22,712 nucleotides of DNA from Burkholderiaceae bacterium (GTDB lineage: Bacteria > Pseudomonadota > Gammaproteobacteria > Burkholderiales > Burkholderiaceae). A model generated the notes under the pieces. That model was not told the DNA's origin and did not search any database. It saw nothing but the letters and a program-made list of their open reading frames with translations. The DNA is taken from the NCBI GenBank assembly GCA_017998575.1, contig JAGOCV010000024.1, positions 1 through 22,712 of the forward strand. The letters run 5' to 3'. This document shows positions 18,270-22,712 of this stretch, in pieces; within the stretch, counting starts at the first letter, position 1, and every line of letters starts with the position of its first letter. A program made the translations under genes and the position numbers.

Positions 18270-19100
18270 TTATCCGCCCGGCGCACGCTGCGCGCCGCTG
18301 CAGCGTTCGATGCCCGCAAGGTCTGATCGGCTGATGGGGTGCCACAGGCCGGCGCCGTCCAGCAACGTCCGCACGGCGGGGGCCTGGTCCCAGCCATGTT
18401 CAAGCAGCAGCCAGCCACTGGCAGCCAGCCGGGCCGGCGCCTGCGCGACGATGCGACGGATGTCGTCGAGTCCGTCAGTGCCGCCTGCCAAGGCCGAGCG
18501 GGGCTCGTGGTGCAGGGCGGGCAGATGGGGGTCGTCGTTGGCGATATAGGGCGGATTGGAGACGATGAGCTCGAACGGGCCGTCGAGCCCGTCCAGCCAG
18601 TCACCCTGCAGGAACTGGACGTTGCCCAGGCCAAGACGCGCGGCGTTGGCTTGCGCCACATTGAGTGCCGGGGCGCTCGCGTCCACCGCCGTGATGCGGG
18701 CGTCCGGGCGTGCATGCGCCAACGCCAGAGCGATGGCACCGCTGCCGGTGCCCAGGTCGACGATGCGCGGCGCGGCCACATCCTGCAGCACGTCGAGCGC
18801 CCAATCGACCAGCGTCTCGGTGTCGGGGCGCGGCACCAGCACGCGCGCGTCGACCTGCAGCGGCAGGCCGTGGAATTCCTTCTCGCCCACGAGGTAGGCC
18901 ACGGGCTCGCCTGACACGCGGCGCACACAGTCGGCCTGGAAGCGTGGCAGCAGCGGTTGTGGCACCTCGTCGGTGTCATGGGCCAGCAGCCAGGCCCGGT
19001 CATGTGCTGGACGTTGCAGCGTGTGCAGCAGCAGGATCTGTGCGTCCAGCCGGTCCAGTCCCAGGGCGGCCGCAGCACGCAGCGCTTCGGCGACTGTCAT
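18270..19100 (-). CDS. prmC: Release factor glutamine methyltransferase PrmC
   Basis: Methylates the glutamine of the GGQ motif in release factors RF1 and RF2, using S-adenosylmethionine. The 276-residue protein has a helical N-terminal domain (about 1-90), the SAM-binding motif DLGTGSG (115-121), the acidic loop AVDAS (138-142) and the catalytic NPPY (182-185) that holds the glutamine. The C-terminal DLAGIERC is also characteristic. Its ATG overlaps the stop of prfA, its substrate's gene, as ATGA, so synthesis of enzyme and substrate is coupled. Confidence 0.96.
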   Translation of the reverse strand: MTVAEALRAAAALGLDRLDAQILLLHTLQRPAHDRAWLLAHDTDEVPQPLLPRFQADCVRRVSGEPVAYLVGEKEFHGLPLQVDARVLVPRPDTETLVDWALDVLQDVAAPRIVDLGTGSGAIALALAHARPDARITAVDASAPALNVAQANAARLGLGNVQFLQGDWLDGLDGPFELIVSNPPYIANDDPHLPALHHEPRSALAGGTDGLDDIRRIVAQAPARLAASGWLLLEHGWDQAPAVRTLLDGAGLWHPISRSDLAGIERCSGAQRAPGG

Positions 19101-20191
19101 GTACCAGCCTCCAGCGTGGCCAGCTGTTCGGCTTCGTGCGCGTGGCGCAGGGCCTGCAGCACTTCGCCCAGGTCGCCGTCCATGATGAAGGTCAGCTTGT
19201 AGAGCGTGAGGTTGATGCGGTGATCCGTGAGCCGGCCCTGTGGGAAGTTGTAGGTGCGGATACGGTCGCTGCGGTCACCGCTGCCGATGAGCCCCTTGCG
19301 CAGTGCGGCGTCCTTGGCGGCGCGCTCGGCGCGCTCCCTTTCCTGGATGCGCGCGGAGAGCACCTGCAGCGCCTTGGCCTTGTTGCGGTGCTGGCTGCGG
19401 TCGTCCTGGCACTCGGCCACGATGCCGGTCGGGATGTGCGTGATGCGTACGGCCGAATCGGTCTTGTTGATGTGCTGGCCGCCGGCGCCACTGGCGCGGT
19501 AGGTGTCGATGCGCAGGTCGGCCGGATTGATCTGCACGGCCTGGGCTTCGTCGGGCTCGGCCAGCACGGCCACCGTGCATGCGCTTGTGTGAATGCGGCC
19601 CTGTGTCTCGGTGGCCGGCACGCGCTGCACGCGGTGGCCGCCCGATTCGAACCGGAGCTGGCCGAACACGCCAGGGCCACCGGCGGCGTCCTCGATGCGC
19701 AGCACCACTTCTTTGTAGCCGCCGACTTCTCCGGGTGATTCGGACAGCAGCTCGCAGCGCCAGCCCTGGCGCTCGGCGTAGCGGGTGTACATGCGCAGCA
19801 GGTCGCCGGCGAACAGCGCGGACTCGTCGCCGCCCGTGCCCGCGCGGATTTCGAGGAAGGCCGGGCGCACGTCGTCCGGATCGCGCGGCAGCAGCAGGCG
19901 CTGCAGCTCGTCTTCCAGTTGGGTCGCTTCGGCCTGCGCGGCCAGCGCTTCCTCTGCCGCCAGCTCGGCCATGTCGGGATCGGCCCGCATTTCCTCGGCG
20001 GCGGCCAGGTCGCGCTGGCGCTGTTGCCAGCGCGCGTACCGCTGGGCCAGGTGAGACACCTCGCTGTGCTCGCGCGACAGCGCGAGGAACTGCTTCATGT
20101 CGGCCATGATGTCCTCGCGCGAGAGCAGGAAGTCGAGCTCCGTCAGGCGCTGCGCGTGGCGTTCGAGCTGCTGGATCAGGAAGGGCTTCAT
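19097..20191 (-). CDS. prfA: Peptide chain release factor 1
   Basis: RF1 terminates translation at UAA and UAG. The 364-residue protein carries the stop-codon recognition tripeptide PAT (192-194, in [12 protein letters not shown]), which defines RF1 against the SPF of RF2, and the catalytic GGQ (237-239 in [15 protein letters not shown]). The N-terminal domain is strongly helical. The whole sequence is standard; no programmed frameshift is expected or seen. It follows hemA after 87 bases that contain two hairpins, and overlaps prmC by four bases. Confidence 0.98.
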   Translation of the reverse strand: MKPFLIQQLERHAQRLTELDFLLSREDIMADMKQFLALSREHSEVSHLAQRYARWQQRQRDLAAAEEMRADPDMAELAAEEALAAQAEATQLEDELQRLLLPRDPDDVRPAFLEIRAGTGGDESALFAGDLLRMYTRYAERQGWRCELLSESPGEVGGYKEVVLRIEDAAGGPGVFGQLRFESGGHRVQRVPATETQGRIHTSACTVAVLAEPDEAQAVQINPADLRIDTYRASGAGGQHINKTDSAVRITHIPTGIVAECQDDRSQHRNKAKALQVLSARIQERERAERAAKDAALRKGLIGSGDRSDRIRTYNFPQGRLTDHRINLTLYKLTFIMDGDLGEVLQALRHAHEAEQLATLEAGT

Positions 20192-20222
20192 GGGCGCGGC
20201 GGATGGAAAACGGAACGAGAGA

Positions 20223-20265
20223 GTGGCCGGCGCGGCCGGCCACGGATCGCGCCAGTCGTGGCGCG
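20223..20265 (-). repeat. Two tandem hairpins between hemA and prfA
   Basis: Two perfect inverted repeats lie five bases apart: a 9-base-pair stem with three-base loop (20223-20231 with 20235-20243) and a 7-base-pair stem with four-base loop (20248-20254 with 20259-20265). Neither is followed by a T run on the minus strand. They fill half of the spacer between hemA and prfA, so they may stabilise or process the mRNA, or attenuate read-through. Confidence 0.55.
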
Positions 20266-20278
20266 GCGGTGGTCGCCG

Positions 20279-21538
20279 CTAACGTTCCTGGCGCAGGAAC
20301 AGGCGCGAGATGGACTGCGCCGTCTGCTCGCGGTGCGCGGCATCGGCCGCGTTCAGTTCTGCCATGGCGCCATGCAACATCTTCTGCGTGAGGCCACGCG
20401 ATAGCGCGTCCAGCACCGATTCGATGTCTTCGCCGCGCGCCAGCAGGCGGCGTGCGCGGGCAATCTCCAGCGCGCGCCATTCGTCGGCTTGCGCGTTGAG
20501 CTGCTGGATCAGCGGCACGCTGCCGCGCTGGTCCATCCAGTGCATGAAGCTCTGCACGCCCGCATCGATGATGGCCTCGGCCTGCGCCACGGCGGCCTGT
20601 CGGCTGGCCTGGGCCGTCTGCACGGCGGCCGCCAGGTCGTCGACGGTGTAGAGATAGACGTCTTCCAGCGCCTTGACTTCGGGCTCGATGTCTCGCGGCA
20701 CCGCGAGGTCGACCATGAACATCGGGCGATGCCGGCGCGCCTTGAGCGCCCGCTCGGCTGCTCCCAGGCCGATGATCGGCAGCGTGCTGGCGGTGCAACT
20801 GACCACGGCATCGAACTCATGCAGCCGGTGGGGCAGGTCGGCCAGTCGCATCACCTCGGCGCCGAAGCGGCTGGCGAGCTTTTCGCCGCGCTCGAGCGTG
20901 CGGTTGGCAATGGCGATGCCCTTGGGATTGCGGGCGGCGAAATGCGTGGCCGCCAGCTCGATCATCTCCCCCGCGCCTACGAACAGCACGCGGATCTGGC
21001 CCATGTCCTCGAACAGCTGGCTGGCCAGTCGAACGGCCGCAGCGGCCATGCTGATCGAGTGGGCGCCGATTTCGGTGGAAGTGCGTACTTCCTTTGCCAC
21101 GGCGAACGAGCGCTGGAACAGCTGGTTGAGCGTGGTGCCCAGGGCGCCCGCGGCCTCGGCGGCGCGAACGGCGTCCTTCATCTGGCCCAGGATTTGCGGC
21201 TCACCCAGAACCATGGAATCCAGGCCGCTGGCCACGCGGAAGGCGTGGCGCGCGACCTGGCTGTCGGCCAGGGTGTAGGCGTGGGAGCGCAACAGGGCCG
21301 GGGACACCCCGCCACTTTCCGCCAGCCAGTTCACCGCGTGGTCGAGATCGGACGAATCGCCAGCGCAATAGATCTCGGTGCGGTTGCAGGTGGAGACGAT
21401 GGCCGCCTCGTGCCTGCGCGGCAACGCGCTGCGCAGGCCGTGCAGGACAGGCGGCAACTGGTCCGCCGCATAGGCGAAACGGCCGCGCAAGTCGAGCGGC
21501 GCGGTCGTGTGGTTGAGTCCCAGGGCCCAGACGGTCAT
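20279..21538 (-). CDS. hemA: Glutamyl-tRNA reductase
   Basis: First committed enzyme of C5-pathway haem synthesis, reducing glutamyl-tRNA(Glu) to glutamate-1-semialdehyde with NADPH. The 419-residue protein has the catalytic domain with nucleophile Cys51 in STCNRTEIY, the [10 protein letters not shown] motif (112-121), an NADPH-binding fold with GAGEM (188-192), and the C-terminal helical dimerisation domain. The ATG at 21538 begins the conserved [20 protein letters not shown] abuts the ATG with no spacing, and a TATAAT lies just above it. It heads the hemA-prfA-prmC-grxD operon; hemA-prfA-prmC is the classical proteobacterial order. Confidence 0.97.
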   Translation of the reverse strand: MTVWALGLNHTTAPLDLRGRFAYAADQLPPVLHGLRSALPRRHEAAIVSTCNRTEIYCAGDSSDLDHAVNWLAESGGVSPALLRSHAYTLADSQVARHAFRVASGLDSMVLGEPQILGQMKDAVRAAEAAGALGTTLNQLFQRSFAVAKEVRTSTEIGAHSISMAAAAVRLASQLFEDMGQIRVLFVGAGEMIELAATHFAARNPKGIAIANRTLERGEKLASRFGAEVMRLADLPHRLHEFDAVVSCTASTLPIIGLGAAERALKARRHRPMFMVDLAVPRDIEPEVKALEDVYLYTVDDLAAAVQTAQASRQAAVAQAEAIIDAGVQSFMHWMDQRGSVPLIQQLNAQADEWRALEIARARRLLARGEDIESVLDALSRGLTQKMLHGAMAELNAADAAHREQTAQSISRLFLRQER

Positions 21539-21544
21539 CCTCCG

Positions 21545-21550
21545 ATTATA
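21545..21550 (-). promoter_or_regulatory. Candidate -10 element of hemA
   Basis: A perfect TATAAT on the minus strand with only six bases (CGGAGG) between it and the hemA ATG. If used, transcription would begin at or beside the ATG and the GGAGG would not be in the mRNA. I see no good -35 at 16-18 bases. The true promoter could lie further up, inside the divergent reading frame. Confidence 0.4.
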
Positions 21551-21604
21551 AAATTTGGCACATCCACCGCCGCCGCTTCTGTTTCCAGTCTTTTCCCCCT
21601 GATC

Positions 21605-21877
21605 GTGGGACCCTCCGATTTCCTCAACCACATCCTGAACTTCGTGGCCCCCGCCGCCTTCGTGGCGCTGGTGTTGCTCGCGGCCGGCCGCCTGTTGCTG
21701 CCGGCCCGGCCCGGCCGCTGGTGGGTGCTGGCCGCGGTGGATTTCGGCGTGGGTGTCGTCGTGCTGGCGGGTTCCCTGGTGCTGTTCGGGGTCGACGGCA
21801 AACTCCTGGCGTACGTCGCGCTGGTGGTGGCGATGGCCACCAGCCACTGGCTGATGTTGCGGGGCTGGCGCAGATGA
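21605..21877 (+). CDS. Small predicted inner-membrane protein
   Basis: A protein of about 90 residues divergent from hemA, which I do not recognise by name. Three hydrophobic segments can be seen: [20 protein letters not shown] (about 9-28), [20 protein letters not shown] (about 40-59) and [19 protein letters not shown] (about 67-85), separated by short basic or polar turns. The frame is open much further upstream, antisense to hemA, but that part has no protein-like character. I chose the GTG at 21605 because no ATG precedes the hydrophobic part after the hemA start; no ribosome-binding site supports it, so the start is uncertain. It ends 19 bases before the convergent AraC gene. Confidence 0.62.
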   Translation: MGPSDFLNHILNFVAPAAFVALVLLAAGRLLLPARPGRWWVLAAVDFGVGVVVLAGSLVLFGVDGKLLAYVALVVAMATSHWLMLRGWRR

Positions 21878-21896
21878 CGCGGCGCGCGTTGCGACG

Positions 21897-22712
21897 CTAG
21901 GCGCCGGCCAGCCGGAAGGCCAGGGGCGTCACGCCGTGATGCTCCCGGAAGGCTGCGCCGAAGCGGCCGTGGCACTGCCAGCCGGCTTCCTGCGCGACCT
22001 GCTGGACGGACAGGTGTGTCTCCCGCAGCAGCCTCGCTGCCAGATCCAGCCGGGCGGCGCGCAGATACTGGTGCACCGACACCCCGGTAGCGTTGCGGAA
22101 GTCCCGCTGGAGTCGTGACTCGCTGCAACCCCCTTGCCTGGCCAATTCGGCGACCGTCCAGCTGCGTGAGGGCTGGTCGTCGATGCAGGCCTGGACCTTG
22201 GAGACGACCTGGCTCGCAGGGCGGCCGGTTGCGCCAGCGGAGCGATCGGGACGCAGCAGCTCCACCAGATCCAGCATCACGTAAGTGAGCAACTCGATGG
22301 AGCGCGCCTGAAATAGCGGCGCGAACGATGGCGCTGCCGCATCTTCGGCATGGATGCGCGCCAGGCACGCCTGGATGCGCGAGGTGAGCGCCGCGTTGCA
22401 CAGCACGGAGCCGTTGTCCAGGTGCATCAGTTGCTGCATCTGGTGCGAATCCAGATGCACGTCGAGCGCGCGCAACCACTGGGGCAACTGTGCGCGCTTG
22501 AGGCGGAACTGCACGAACATGTTGCGGCAGGCGCCGGGCACGTGGATCAGATAGCCGCCCGAACGGTTGGGCGTGCGCAGCAGTGCCCGTCCGGGGCGGA
22601 AGTCCAGCGCCTTCGGCGCCTCGTGCGCCGCGGCACCCACGTGCCCCGTCACGTTGCCGGACAGGAAGAAGGTCAGCAGCAGTTCGTCCTGCGGATCCAG
22701 GCACACCTGCAG
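21897..22712 (-). CDS. AraC-family transcriptional regulator (partial, 5' end outside)
   Basis: About 271 C-terminal residues are in the window; the frame stays open to the right edge and no start there is convincing. The first 150 or so residues form a PchR-like effector region (contains [11 protein letters not shown] and [13 protein letters not shown]). The C-terminal 90 residues are the double helix-turn-helix: the first around [21 protein letters not shown], the second around [21 protein letters not shown], ending in the family signature [13 protein letters not shown]. It is predicted to bind DNA in response to a small ligand, perhaps a siderophore as in PchR, but ligand and target are unknown. 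Any target gene probably lies beyond the window. Confidence 0.87.
   Translation of the reverse strand: MQVCLDPQDELLLTFFLSGNVTGHVGAAAHEAPKALDFRPGRALLRTPNRSGGYLIHVPGACRNMFVQFRLKRAQLPQWLRALDVHLDSHQMQQLMHLDNGSVLCNAALTSRIQACLARIHAEDAAAPSFAPLFQARSIELLTYVMLDLVELLRPDRSAGATGRPASQVVSKVQACIDDQPSRSWTVAELARQGGCSESRLQRDFRNATGVSVHQYLRAARLDLAARLLRETHLSVQQVAQEAGWQCHGRFGAAFREHHGVTPLAFRLAGA

Noticed and set aside
19275..20798. A 507-codon open frame overlapping prfA and hemA in another frame of the same strand
   Set aside because: Arg/Ala/Pro-rich low-complexity translation, overlapping two certain genes.
20489..21604. Upstream extension of the small membrane protein frame antisense to hemA
   Set aside because: The extension mirrors hemA and lacks hydrophobic or domain character; only the part after 21605 looks like protein.

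Overview
The window is GC-rich, densely packed housekeeping chromosome from a betaproteobacterium. It is most likely a member of Burkholderiales and plausibly Alcaligenaceae. That placement rests on gene order recalled from the group (secA-argJ-DUF815 ATPase-mutT / yacG-zapD-coaE-pilD-pilC-pilB / tRNA-Pro-ispB // rplU-rpmA-obgE-proB; hemA-prfA-prmC-grxD) and on the beta-type CNP1-like protein, not on any search. I see no insertion sequence, phage gene, integrase, CRISPR array, toxin-antitoxin pair or defence gene, and no stretch over about 205 bases without a gene. No gene is frameshifted or broken; only secA (left edge) and an AraC-family regulator (right edge) are cut by the window.

Layout. 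Positions 2-163 hold the 3' end of secA, followed by an intrinsic terminator. Plus-strand argJ, a DUF815 ATPase and mutT run to 2830. They meet a minus-strand operon, read from 8403 down to 2844, of pilB, pilC, pilD, coaE, zapD and yacG. It joins type IV pilus assembly to coenzyme A synthesis, Z-ring assembly and gyrase inhibition. A tRNA-Pro(CGG) with encoded CCA (8530-8606) and ispB (octaprenyl diphosphate synthase) lie upstream on the same strand. A divergent promoter region (9621-9791) separates ispB from rplU-rpmA, which end in a strong terminator, and then obgE-proB follow. A CNP1-like exported protein and rppH lie on the minus strand, coupled by ATGA. Plus-strand proS and a lytic transglycosylase follow; the transglycosylase overlaps tail to tail with a minus-strand paeA/ytfL-like membrane protein. 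The minus-strand operon hemA-prfA-prmC-grxD ends in a hairpin. A small predicted membrane protein is divergent from hemA, and the partial AraC regulator closes the window.

The genes serve translation (rplU, rpmA, prfA, prmC, proS, tRNA-Pro, obgE), cofactor and amino-acid synthesis (argJ, proB, coaE, hemA, ispB, grxD), nucleotide and RNA housekeeping (mutT, rppH), cell envelope and division (zapD, transglycosylase, paeA) and pilus assembly.

I did not find a previously undescribed multi-gene system here. The observations most worth checking are regulatory. There is a stem-loop at the 5' end of the rplU leader. hemA and obgE both have a -10-like hexamer exactly six bases before the ATG, which may mean leaderless mRNAs. 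A 15-base palindrome sits inside the putative paeA promoter spacer. Two tandem hairpins separate hemA and prfA. The poorly characterised proteins are the DUF815 ATPase, the CNP1-like protein and the small hemA-divergent membrane protein.
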